This document shows positions 16,003 to 24,266 of a stretch of DNA of 64,000 nucleotides, in pieces. The stretch comes from Jonesia quinghaiensis DSM 15701. GTDB taxonomy: Bacteria > Actinomycetota > Actinomycetes > Actinomycetales > Cellulomonadaceae. Location: NCBI RefSeq assembly GCF_000423205.1, contig NZ_AUHN01000004.1, forward strand, positions 558,001 to 622,000, written 5' to 3'. Positions within the stretch are counted from its first letter, which is position 1; each line of letters starts with the position of its first letter. Both the position numbers and the translations under genes were made by a program. A model generated the notes under the pieces. The model ran no database searches. It had not been told where the DNA came from and worked only from the letters and a program-made list of their open reading frames with translations.

Positions 16003-17343
16003 GTGACTGACTTGTTGCACCACCCACTGGTGGAATTCACTGCAGAGCACGCGCCATTGCAGTTCATTAATGAACGCGGCGAGCGTGTTGAGAATCAGCA
16101 GAACGCGCAGTTTGTGCGATATCTCGAGCACTTGAATGTGGATGACCTCAAAAACTTCTACCGCGACATGATGGTTGTTCGCCGGTTCGACATTGAAGCT
16201 ACCGCTTTGCAACGCCAAGGTGAACTTGCCTTGTATGCGCCCCTGCTTGGGCAGGAGGCCGCTCAGGTTGGTTCCGGGCAGGCGTTGGCGGCTTCTGACA
16301 TGGTTTTCCCGTCCTACCGCGAGCACGGTGTTGCGCACACGCGGGGCATGGATATGGCGAAGATTTTGCAGTTGTTCCGTGGTGTTGACCACGGTGGCTG
16401 GGATTCCTTCGAGCACAACTTCCACCTGTACACCTTGGTCATCGGGTCTCACGCGTTGCACGCGGTCGGTTATGCCATGGGTATCCAGCAGGACGCCCGT
16501 ATGACTGCCCAGCGCGACGCGGCAGCCCAGCATGATGCGGCTACCCAACACAGTGACGCCCAGGCGGGCGCTCACTTTGGTGACGCAGATGCTGGTGAGC
16601 AGGGAACAACACAACCGCAGGCCGATGCTTCCTCACCGGATTCAGCATCGGCGGCGTTCCGTGGCGACACAAGCCAGGACGCCTCGCACACTGGGCAGGC
16701 TCCACAAGAGGCTGTCATGGTGTATTTCGGAGATGGAGCCACCTCACAGGGTGACGTGTCTGAGGCGCTGGGGTTTGCTGCTGTGAACAATGCACCGGTG
16801 GTGTTCTTTTGCCAGAACAACCAGTGGGCTATTTCCGTACCGAACTCGTTGCAGTTTAAGGCGCCGTTGTATTTGCGCGGTTCTGGGTTTGGTGTGCCAG
16901 GGGTACGGGTGGACGGTAATGACGTGTTGGCTGTGCACGCGGCAACTCGGTGGGCGTTGGAGCATGCGCGTCACGGCAATGGTCCGGTGTTCATTGAGGC
17001 TGTGACGTACCGGATGGGTGCGCACACTACTTCGGATGACCCCACGAAGTACCGTTCGCGCGAGGAAGAGGCGCACTGGCGCGCGAAGGATCCGATTGAT
17101 CGGATTCGTTTGGCGTTGGAGGCCGAGGGCGCATGGTCTGAGACTGACGATGCTGCTTTGTCCGCTGAGCTTGAGGGCTTTGGTGAGTACTTGCGCGGTT
17201 ATGTGCGGAGTTTGGGTGCGCCGGAGAAGTCCAGCATGTTTGAGCACGTGTATGCCACCGAGAACGTGTTGGTGTCTGAGGATAAGGCGTGGTTCGCCGA
17301 GTATGAGGCGTCGTTTGTTGACGCGCAAGGAGAAGCCCAGTGA
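16003..17343 (+). CDS. 2-oxo acid dehydrogenase E1 component, alpha subunit
   Basis: A 446-residue ThDP-dependent E1alpha of the pyruvate / branched-chain 2-oxo acid dehydrogenase complex. Core motifs are RRFDIEATALQRQGELALY, GQEAAQVGSG, FPSYREHGV and the ThDP/Mg2+ motif GDGATSQGD (residues 244-252) with NNQWAIS. The phosphorylation-loop region YRMGAHTTSDDPTKYR is intact. Unusually, residues about 163-236, just before the ThDP motif, are a low-complexity Ala/Gln/His/Asp/Ser-rich insert that family members lack. The start is GTG with AAGGGGG upstream. It overlaps the E1beta gene by GTGA. BCKDH versus PDH cannot be settled by eye; the leader GELALYAPLLGQEA and two-subunit E1 favour the branched-chain type. 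Confidence 0.93.
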   Translation: MTDLLHHPLVEFTAEHAPLQFINERGERVENQQNAQFVRYLEHLNVDDLKNFYRDMMVVRRFDIEATALQRQGELALYAPLLGQEAAQVGSGQALAASDMVFPSYREHGVAHTRGMDMAKILQLFRGVDHGGWDSFEHNFHLYTLVIGSHALHAVGYAMGIQQDARMTAQRDAAAQHDAATQHSDAQAGAHFGDADAGEQGTTQPQADASSPDSASAAFRGDTSQDASHTGQAPQEAVMVYFGDGATSQGDVSEALGFAAVNNAPVVFFCQNNQWAISVPNSLQFKAPLYLRGSGFGVPGVRVDGNDVLAVHAATRWALEHARHGNGPVFIEAVTYRMGAHTTSDDPTKYRSREEEAHWRAKDPIDRIRLALEAEGAWSETDDAALSAELEGFGEYLRGYVRSLGAPEKSSMFEHVYATENVLVSEDKAWFAEYEASFVDAQGEAQ

Positions 17344-18362
17344 CCGCGACAGTTTCTGACACTACTGCTGAGACAACTCAGCGCCTTCCGTTTGCGAAAG
17401 CGATCACTGAGGGTTTGCGTGCGGCGATGCGCCGTGATGACAAGGTCATGCTCATGGGTGAGGACATCGGCAAGTTGGGCGGTGTTTTCCGTGTGACGGA
17501 GGGGTTGCAGGCGGAGTTTGGTGACCACCGTGTGGTGGACACCCCGTTGGCGGAGTCTGGCATTGTGGGTACGGCTATTGGTTTGGCGATGCGCGGGTAT
17601 AGCCCGGTGTTGGAGATCCAGTTTGATGGGTTTATTTTCCCGGCATATGACCAGATCACCACGCAGTTAGCGAAGATGCATTACCGCTCGAAGGGGCGGA
17701 TTAAGCTCCCTATTGTGATTCGTGTTCCGTTTGGTGGGGGCATTGGTGCTGTTGAGCACCACTCGGAAAGCCCGGAGGCGTTGTTTGCGCACACTCCTGG
17801 GTTGCGGGTGGTGTCACCTGGGTCTGCGCATGACGCGTACACGATGATTCAGGAGGCTATTGCGAGCCCTGATCCGGTTCTGTTTTTTGAGCCGAAGGGT
17901 CGGTACTGGGAGAAGGGTCCCGTCGATTTGTCGGTGGGTCCACGCGTGGAGGCCGGCACCCTGAACAAAGCCGCTATTGCGCGCGCTGGTAGTGACGTCA
18001 CGATGGTGGCTTATGGCCCAACTGTTGCTACGGCGTTGCGTTCGGCGGAGGCTGCCGCCCAGGAGGGCATCAGCATTGAGGTGGTGGATTTGCGTGCTAT
18101 CTCACCGCTGGACACGGACACCATTGTTGAGTCGGTGCGGCGCACAGGCCGGTGCGTTGTGGTTCATGAGGCCGTGAGTTACATGGGTCCGGGCGCGGAG
18201 ATCGCAGCGCGGGTCACAGAACGATGCTTTTATGAGTTGCAGGCTCCTGTGTTGCGGGTTGGTGGGTTCCATCACCCGTACCCGGTGGCGAAGCTTGAAC
18301 ACGATTATCTTCCCTCGCTGGACCGTGTGTTAGACGCTGTTGACCGCGTCATGGCTCACTGA
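17340..18362 (+). CDS. 2-oxo acid dehydrogenase E1 component, beta subunit
   Basis: A 340-residue transketolase-like beta subunit that forms the alpha2beta2 E1 with the preceding gene. It has GEDIGKLGGVFRVTEGL, the ThDP-contacting DTPLAESGIVGTAIGLAMRG, EIQFDGFIFPAYDQI and the C-terminal transketolase domain with VVDLRAISPLDTDTI. Its length and domain order are normal. It is translationally coupled to E1alpha (GTGA overlap at 17340), with E2 following after 30 bp, so one operon is likely. It decarboxylates the 2-oxo acid and passes the acyl group to lipoyl-E2 in the cytosol. An E3 gene is not in the window. Confidence 0.95.
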   Translation: MTATVSDTTAETTQRLPFAKAITEGLRAAMRRDDKVMLMGEDIGKLGGVFRVTEGLQAEFGDHRVVDTPLAESGIVGTAIGLAMRGYSPVLEIQFDGFIFPAYDQITTQLAKMHYRSKGRIKLPIVIRVPFGGGIGAVEHHSESPEALFAHTPGLRVVSPGSAHDAYTMIQEAIASPDPVLFFEPKGRYWEKGPVDLSVGPRVEAGTLNKAAIARAGSDVTMVAYGPTVATALRSAEAAAQEGISIEVVDLRAISPLDTDTIVESVRRTGRCVVVHEAVSYMGPGAEIAARVTERCFYELQAPVLRVGGFHHPYPVAKLEHDYLPSLDRVLDAVDRVMAH

Positions 18363-18392
18363 CCGCGCTGCAACCCTGAGGACAGGACCCTA

Positions 18393-20078
18393 ATGCCCAC
18401 GTTTGAACAGTTCCGTATGCCTGATGCCGGTGAAGGCCTCACTGAGGCTGAAATCGTTGAGTGGCACGTTGCCGTTGGTGACACGGTTACCGTGAACCAG
18501 GTGATTCTTGAGGTGGAGACGGCGAAGTCTTTGGTGGATTTGCCGTCACCGTTTGCTGGTGTGGTCACGCAGATTCATGGTGCTCAGGGGGACACCGTTG
18601 AGGTGGGCACGGTCATTATGGTGGTGGATGTTGACCCCAATGGTGAACCTGCTGAACCAGTTGCACCGGAAAGTGGCGCCACCGCCGAGGTGGCGGCTGC
18701 CACTGACGCTCCCGCTGTGGTGACTGATACACCTGCGCAACCAGAAGCATCGGCCGATGCTCCGGTTGCCGCTGTTGACGAACCTGACACCGCGCCAGCC
18801 GCCGCGCCTACTGATACTCCAGCAAAAACCGACGATGCGTCGGATAGCGGCTCTGTGTTGGTGGGTTATGGAACGGTCCATGGTGCAACAACACGCCGGG
18901 CACGCCGTTCCGCTGTGCGCCCTACAATTGCCGCGTTGGAGCCAAGCCGTGACGTGTTGACGGTGAACCGCCCTGGTGCGGGGGAAGCCGTGCGCGCGAA
19001 ACCTCCAGTGCGTAAGCTCGCTAAAGACCTCGGTGTCGACCTCACCGCCATTGCCCCAACGGGCCCCGGTGGGATTGTTACCCGTGAGGATGTTCTTGCC
19101 GCGCAGGAGAAAACTGACGCCTCGAAGTTGGCAACGTATTCGGCGCAGTCAGCTGGGTCGGCTGCTTCTTCTGGGTCTGACACCTCAGCTGGTACTGGGG
19201 CAGGTTCCAATGCCGATGCGCAGGGAACGAAAGCTAGTTCACCACGTGGGGGTGCATCGGCTGCGCCTGCCCGTACGGGTGGGGTCACTGCAAGTGGCGC
19301 CTCCGCTGCTGGGCCTGTTGCTGGTGACGCGTTGGAAGACCCGTCATGGTTGAACTCAGGCACAGTGAGTGACGATGGCCGTCAAACGGCTGTTCCGGTG
19401 CGTTCTGTGCGCCGCCGGACCGCTGAAGCCATGGTCGCTAGTGCGTTCACGGCCCCGCATGTCACGGTGTTCCACACTGTTGATGTCACCAAGACGATGA
19501 AGCTTGTGGAGCGGTTGCGTGCGGACAAAGAGTTCACCGATGTTCGGGTAACTCCTTTGCTTATCACCGCGAAAGCGCTCATGCTGGCCGTGTCACGCCA
19601 CCCTGAGATCAACGCGTCGTGGGTGGATGAAGACCAAACCATTGTGTACAAGCACTACGTGAACCTTGGTATCGCGGCGGCAACACCGCGCGGCCTGGTG
19701 GTGCCCAACATTAAAGATGCGCACCGCCTGTCTTTGAAGGGCCTAGCGCAGGGCATCGCCGATTTAACGGCGACCGCACGTGCAGGGAAAACCACGCCAC
19801 GTGACATGTCAGATGGCACAATCACCATCACCAACGTGGGGGTGTTTGGCATTGACACAGGGACCCCCATTTTGAACCCGGGGGAGTCCGCGATTTTGGC
19901 GTTTGGTGCGATTCGCCAGCAGCCGTGGGTCCACAAGGGCAAGATCAAGAAGCGTTGGGTGACGCAGTTGGCGTTGAGTTTTGATCACCGTCTTGTTGAC
20001 GGCGAGTTGGGTGCCCGGGTGCTTGCCGACGTCGCGAAGGTGTTGGAAGACCCATCCCGCGGGTTGGTGTGGGGCTAA
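18393..20078 (+). CDS. Dihydrolipoamide acyltransferase (E2) of a 2-oxo acid dehydrogenase complex
   Basis: A 561-residue E2 with one N-terminal lipoyl domain (lipoyl-Lys45 in EVETAKSLVDLPSPF), then a long Ala/Pro/Thr/Asp linker. The E3-binding domain lies near 195-240 (VRKLAKDLGVDLTAIAPTG, GGIVTREDV). A second Ser/Gly/Ala-rich linker precedes the catalytic domain (about 325-561) with NVGVFGIDTGTPILN and the active-site SFDHRLVDG (His/Asp). The linkers are unusually long for a single-lipoyl E2. It transfers the acyl group from lipoate to CoA and forms the core of the complex. It is the last gene of the operon, and a strong hairpin follows. Confidence 0.95.
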   Translation: MPTFEQFRMPDAGEGLTEAEIVEWHVAVGDTVTVNQVILEVETAKSLVDLPSPFAGVVTQIHGAQGDTVEVGTVIMVVDVDPNGEPAEPVAPESGATAEVAAATDAPAVVTDTPAQPEASADAPVAAVDEPDTAPAAAPTDTPAKTDDASDSGSVLVGYGTVHGATTRRARRSAVRPTIAALEPSRDVLTVNRPGAGEAVRAKPPVRKLAKDLGVDLTAIAPTGPGGIVTREDVLAAQEKTDASKLATYSAQSAGSAASSGSDTSAGTGAGSNADAQGTKASSPRGGASAAPARTGGVTASGASAAGPVAGDALEDPSWLNSGTVSDDGRQTAVPVRSVRRRTAEAMVASAFTAPHVTVFHTVDVTKTMKLVERLRADKEFTDVRVTPLLITAKALMLAVSRHPEINASWVDEDQTIVYKHYVNLGIAAATPRGLVVPNIKDAHRLSLKGLAQGIADLTATARAGKTTPRDMSDGTITITNVGVFGIDTGTPILNPGESAILAFGAIRQQPWVHKGKIKKRWVTQLALSFDHRLVDGELGARVLADVAKVLEDPSRGLVWG

Positions 20079-20093
20079 ATAGCATTACCTCGT

Positions 20094-20132
20094 AACCCGC
20101 GTTCGCCACGTTATGTGTGGCGGGCGCGGGTT
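20094..20132. terminator. Convergent terminator hairpin, E2 operon versus sulP
   Basis: 16-base arms (20094-20109 and 20117-20132) pair throughout with two G-T wobbles: AACCCGCGTTCGCCAC against GTGGCGGGCGCGGGTT, with a 7-nt loop. The right arm lies within the last codons of the opposing sulP gene. There is no long T-run. Confidence 0.7.
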
Positions 20133-21763
20133 CGTGCGTAAGCGGCAGCCTGCTCCAGCGAATCGAACTGGTGCTCTGCATCGCGCAGCGCATTGAGCAC
20201 CCCAACACGGCGGAAAAGTTCATGGTGACTGGCTTGGATGCCTTTCATCAACACGGTGATGCCGCGCGCTTCGAGTTGTTGCACAACCTGTGTGAGCACG
20301 TGGGCGCCGGTGGCATCAACGACCCCCAACCGTGACATGCGCAAAATCACCACGGTCACGTCATCAACGGCTGTCACCGCATCCAAAACCCGGTCCGCTG
20401 CGGCAAAAAACAGTGGCCCGTCGATGCGCACCGTAGCGATGCGCTCATCGCCGTGTTCCGCCACACCGGGAAGGTCCTCAAACGTCACGGTTGTGGTGCG
20501 TGACAACGTGCGCAACAGCAGGAACCCAGCCACAGTAATACCTATGAGCACAGCAACAATGAGGTCCACCGACACGGTCACCAGCGCTGTGACCACAAAC
20601 GCTAAAGCATCTGAGCGGGTAGAGCGCAGAATCACCCCAGCGGTTGCCACATCAATCATGCGCAGAGCAGTGACCATGAGGACACCCGCCAATGCGGCGA
20701 GCGGAACAAAACCAACCGGGGCAGCAACCACAGCAATAATCCCCAACAACACCACCGCGTGGGTGATCGCAGCAAGCCGGGTGCGCCCACCAGCACGCAC
20801 GTTAACTGCTGTGCGGGCAATCGCACCAGTGGCCGGCATGCCACCAAAAAACGCTGACCCAAGAGACGCCAACCCCTGCCCCACAAGTTCCCGATCAGGG
20901 TCATACGCCCCAGTGGGAGACATCGCCGAGGCTACCCGCGCCGACAACAACGACTCAATCGCGGCAAGCGCCGCGATCGTCAACGCTGCCGGGGCCAACG
21001 CAACAATGAGCGACCCATCCAGGGCGGGCATCGTCGGAGTAGGTAAAGAATGAGGGAGCTGCCCGATGCTCGCCAACGGCGTTGGAACAACAACCGTCAC
21101 AAGAGTGGCAACCAAAATCCCAACCAGCGACCCAGGGATACCCGGGTGCAACCGGGGTAACCACAACATACAACCAGCCACAATCGCCACCATCACCACT
21201 GACCAGGCCAGGTGCGAGGCATCAAGATGCATAACAGCCTGCGCGGCACCAACCACGGCATGACTACTCGTGACACTGTCACCACCACCCGTGATCGCAG
21301 GGACCTGCTGCAGGAAAATAATCACCCCAATGCCAACAGTGAACCCCTCAATAACCGGCCACGGAATGAACGCAACCAAACGCCCCAACCGCAACACCCC
21401 AGCCGCCACCACAACGACCCCAGCCATCAACGTGACAAGAGGTAAAGCAGCAACCCCATGCACAGCAATGACGGGGGCAATCACCACCACCATCGCACCC
21501 GTAGGGCCAGAAACCTGCACGTGGGAACCACCAAAAACAGCGGCAATAAACCCAGCAATAATCGCCGTGACAATGCCAGCTTCCGCACCAGCACCCGAGG
21601 AAATACCAAACCCCAACGCCAACGGCAACGCCACAATCCCCACCGTGACACCGGCAAGAAGATCACGACGCCACGTAGAACGCAGATCCCGATAGTCACC
21701 AGCGCTCGGCAACAAACGGCGCACCCGAGAATGCTGCCACGACCCCACAGGTAAACCACTCAT
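20111..21763 (-). CDS. SulP-family anion permease with C-terminal STAS domain
   Basis: A 550-residue inner-membrane transporter. Its N-terminal segment DLLAGVTVGIVALPLALGFG is the SulP signature, followed by about 12 membrane spans (AAVFGGSHVQVSGPTGAM is the substrate-region 'SGPTGAM'). A cytosolic STAS domain (about 430-550) contains VVILRMSRLGVVDATGAHVL, the anti-sigma-antagonist-like strand-helix. Sulfate, bicarbonate or dicarboxylate are possible substrates. It is translationally coupled to an upstream ArsR-family repressor (ATGA overlap), so expression is probably controlled by that regulator. Confidence 0.95.
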   Translation of the reverse strand: MSGLPVGSWQHSRVRRLLPSAGDYRDLRSTWRRDLLAGVTVGIVALPLALGFGISSGAGAEAGIVTAIIAGFIAAVFGGSHVQVSGPTGAMVVVIAPVIAVHGVAALPLVTLMAGVVVVAAGVLRLGRLVAFIPWPVIEGFTVGIGVIIFLQQVPAITGGGDSVTSSHAVVGAAQAVMHLDASHLAWSVVMVAIVAGCMLWLPRLHPGIPGSLVGILVATLVTVVVPTPLASIGQLPHSLPTPTMPALDGSLIVALAPAALTIAALAAIESLLSARVASAMSPTGAYDPDRELVGQGLASLGSAFFGGMPATGAIARTAVNVRAGGRTRLAAITHAVVLLGIIAVVAAPVGFVPLAALAGVLMVTALRMIDVATAGVILRSTRSDALAFVVTALVTVSVDLIVAVLIGITVAGFLLLRTLSRTTTVTFEDLPGVAEHGDERIATVRIDGPLFFAAADRVLDAVTAVDDVTVVILRMSRLGVVDATGAHVLTQVVQQLEARGITVLMKGIQASHHELFRRVGVLNALRDAEHQFDSLEQAAAYARTRARHT

Positions 21764-22140
21764 GAGGCGCTGTCCTGCGCCTCGCGTACCAACGCAGGCA
21801 AATGGGGGAGAGCATCAACCTGAGTCGACGCCGAGGCAACAATATTGCCCAACAACCTGCGAGCAACAGTCAACAAATCAGCAACCTCAGGGAAAGCGAT
21901 CCGGTAATACACGTGGCTAGCACGGCGCGTGGACTCCACCAACTGGTGCTTACGCAACACCGCAAGATGCTGCGACAAATGCGAAGCCTCCAACCCGGTG
22001 GCTTCCTGCAACTCAGAAACAGTATGTTCGTGACCGTCAGCCAGCAATTCAAGAATGCGAATACGCAACGGATGGGACAGGCCTTTAAACAGACCCGCTT
22101 TGACCTCATACAAGGGACGCTGAAATTCATCTAGTGACAT
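21760..22140 (-). CDS. ArsR/SmtB-family transcriptional regulator
   Basis: A 126-residue winged-helix repressor. It has GLSHPLRIRILELLADGHEHTVSEL, the recognition helix in LEASHLSQHLAVLRKHQLVES and the wing RASHVYYRI. It contains no cysteine at all, so metal or persulfide sensing through the classic ArsR Cys motif is excluded; His residues (ADGHEH, LEASHLSQH) could bind metal instead. It is first in a two-gene operon with sulP and probably regulates it. The start codon sits inside a palindrome (22139-22154), suggesting autoregulation at a very short leader. Confidence 0.93.
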   Translation of the reverse strand: MSLDEFQRPLYEVKAGLFKGLSHPLRIRILELLADGHEHTVSELQEATGLEASHLSQHLAVLRKHQLVESTRRASHVYYRIAFPEVADLLTVARRLLGNIVASASTQVDALPHLPALVREAQDSAS

Positions 22141-22154
22141 GATGAAATCATCAT
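22139..22154. promoter_or_regulatory. Palindrome at the arsR start, candidate operator
   Basis: ATGATGA-aa-TCATCAT, with 7-bp perfect arms, overlaps the ArsR-family start codon. Its size fits half of a typical 12-2-12 ArsR operator. Further upstream (22155-22260) nothing coding is seen. Confidence 0.55.
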
Positions 22155-22241
22155 ATCGCCCTGTTTGCGGCCACCACTAGGCCCTCCGTCCGCCATACGG
22201 GCACACACCACCACCCCACACCACCATCACCGCAGATCAAC

Positions 22242-22267
22242 GGGTGAGGGATAAGTACCCCTCGCCC
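22242..22267. other. Hairpin in the leader upstream of the HSP90-family gene
   Basis: GGGTGAGGG (22242-22250) pairs with CCCTCGCCC (22259-22267), with one G-T wobble. It is 150 bp before the chaperone start. It is not a CIRCE element. It could be an upstream terminator or an RNA element; no function is assigned. Confidence 0.4.
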
Positions 22268-22416
22268 AATGTCAGAACAAACCATTAACATCATTCAGGT
22301 TGGTGACCCGCGCCCGCACACATCACCAACCCACCGTGTGGAACACACACGCGGACTCTTCTGGGGGGAGGAGAACCGCACCCGCCCACAGAACGTCCAA
22401 ACCATGAAGGAGCCTC

Positions 22417-24264
22417 ATGTCCCGCCCATTTCAGGTGGACCTGTCTGGCGTTATCGAACTACTCTCGCGACACATCTACTCCAGCCCACGCGTCTACCTG
22501 CGAGAACTCATCCAAAACGGCGTCGACGCCATCAACGCAGCAACCACACACGACGCGCTCGCGGCCCCCCTAGAATCCCCGCGCATCACCATCACACCAG
22601 CACGCGACGGCACACCCTTCACCTTCCGGGACAACGGCATCGGACTCACCGCAGACGAGGCAGCAGAACTCCTCGCAACAGTGGGTAAATCCTCCAAACG
22701 CGACCCCGAACTAGGGTTCCGCCGCGACGACTACCTCGGGCAATTCGGCATCGGCTTGCTCTCGTGCTTCATGGTGTCCGACAACATCACCATCCTGTCC
22801 CGCTCCCGGCGCGTCAGTGCTGACGGGCAGGCACCGGCAGCCATCGAATGGGTGGGGCGCATCGACGGAACCTTTACCGTCACCGAACTCGACGCCAACC
22901 ACAGCGACGTAGTGCCCTACGGCACCACCGTGTCACTGACCGCCCGCCACGACGGTGACGACCTACTCACTGACGCCCTCGTCGCAGAACTCGCCACAAC
23001 GTTCGCCGAGTTTTTACCCATAGAGCTCGAACTGAACCTCGCCACGGGCGCACGCCTCATCGGCCGAGAAGCACCCTTTTTACCGCCACACCGCGACACC
23101 CCCGTTGCGCTGTCCTACGGACGTGAAGTCATTGGGCAAGAACCCCTCGCCGCTATCCCTCTGGACGCTTTAGGCACCGGAACCAGCGGTGTTGGCTACA
23201 TTCTGCCGTTTGCGCCGCCACCTGGCGCCGCCGCATCGGCTCGTGTGTACCTCTCCCGGATGCTCCTCGCGGAACGGATGCCCGACGTCCTGCCAGCGTG
23301 GGCATCATTCGTTCACGCCGTGATCTCCACAGACCACTTGACCCCCACCGCGTCCCGAGAACAACTCATCGCCAACGAGGCGCTGACTGACACCCAAGAA
23401 GCCATTGGGCGGGCCATCACCTACTGGGTGCAAGAACAGGCACTGCATTCCCCAGAAACACTGGCCGAACTTGTGAACGTTCACCACGTGGCGCTACGGC
23501 AAATGGCCGCCCACTATGACGACCTCGGCAAAGCGATTATTCCGCTGCTCCCGGTGGAAACCAGTGCCGGGACCATGAGCATCGGCGAATATTTAGACAC
23601 CACCACCACCGTGCGGTACGCCTCAACGGTTGATGAATTCCGTCAAGTGTCCTCCATCGTGTCACCGGAACGCCCCGTCATAAACGCCGGGTACTCCTTC
23701 ATCGAAGACCTGCTGTTGCGGCTGCCAACCCACCACACGGATGTCACGGTGGAAAAAGTTGAAGTCACCCAAGAACTCAACAACCTCTCACCCGTCCCCT
23801 TTGACGACGCCACGCGCGCCAAAGACCTCGAAAAACGTGCGACAGAAGCGTTGGGGAACAAGTACGTCACCGTCATCACACGAACCTACGAACCCGCAAA
23901 CCTGCCAGCACTGTATGTCGCTGACCCGCAGGTCATCCAGTGGATTGAACGCGACGCCACCCGTGATGTCGTGCAAGGCCCCTGGGCAGAAATCCTCGCG
24001 CAAACCCAAGAGGTGTACGACTCACTCGGCACCAAAGCCACAGCGCAACTCTGCCTGAACTGGTCCAACCGGGCGGTACGTTCCCTCGCCGCAGTCACCG
24101 ACCCCATCATCTTTACCCGCAGTGTGCGGTTGCTTTTCGCCCAAGCGAAACTGTCCGGTCACCACCCACTGACCGTTGCCGACCGCACCATGCTTACTGA
24201 GGCCCTCGACGACCTCATCACCCTCTCAATCGGCCTATCCGACACCGACTTCCCGGAGATCTGA
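22417..24264 (+). CDS. HSP90-family molecular chaperone (HtpG-related)
   Basis: A 615-residue GHKL ATPase chaperone, nearly the length of HtpG (about 620). The N-terminal ATP site is present: Glu30 and Asn34 in LRELIQNGVDAIN, Asp72 in FRDNGIGLT, and the G2 loop GQFGIGLLSCF. Middle-domain strands follow (AYGREVIG-like SYGREVIGQEP, YLSRMLLAERMPDVLPAW). Sequence divergence from canonical HtpG is clear (QNGVDA where HtpG has SNASDA), placing it in the separate actinobacterial 'HSP90 family protein' group. Its start has AAGGAG 5 nt upstream. Only 2 bp separate it from a TPR gene, so the two are co-expressed. TPR proteins are classic Hsp90 partners in eukaryotes, which makes a functional pair plausible. 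Confidence 0.92.
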   Translation: MSRPFQVDLSGVIELLSRHIYSSPRVYLRELIQNGVDAINAATTHDALAAPLESPRITITPARDGTPFTFRDNGIGLTADEAAELLATVGKSSKRDPELGFRRDDYLGQFGIGLLSCFMVSDNITILSRSRRVSADGQAPAAIEWVGRIDGTFTVTELDANHSDVVPYGTTVSLTARHDGDDLLTDALVAELATTFAEFLPIELELNLATGARLIGREAPFLPPHRDTPVALSYGREVIGQEPLAAIPLDALGTGTSGVGYILPFAPPPGAAASARVYLSRMLLAERMPDVLPAWASFVHAVISTDHLTPTASREQLIANEALTDTQEAIGRAITYWVQEQALHSPETLAELVNVHHVALRQMAAHYDDLGKAIIPLLPVETSAGTMSIGEYLDTTTTVRYASTVDEFRQVSSIVSPERPVINAGYSFIEDLLLRLPTHHTDVTVEKVEVTQELNNLSPVPFDDATRAKDLEKRATEALGNKYVTVITRTYEPANLPALYVADPQVIQWIERDATRDVVQGPWAEILAQTQEVYDSLGTKATAQLCLNWSNRAVRSLAAVTDPIIFTRSVRLLFAQAKLSGHHPLTVADRTMLTEALDDLITLSIGLSDTDFPEI

Positions 24265-24266
24265 CC

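Noticed and set aside
20238-21053. 271-residue plus-strand ORF
   Set aside because: Antisense shadow of sulP, low-complexity Thr/Ala/Pro composition.
22269-22688. 139-residue plus-strand ORF overlapping the HSP90-family start
   Set aside because: His/Arg/Pro-rich out-of-frame reading of a C-rich gene; the HSP90 frame has a proper ribosome site and motifs.
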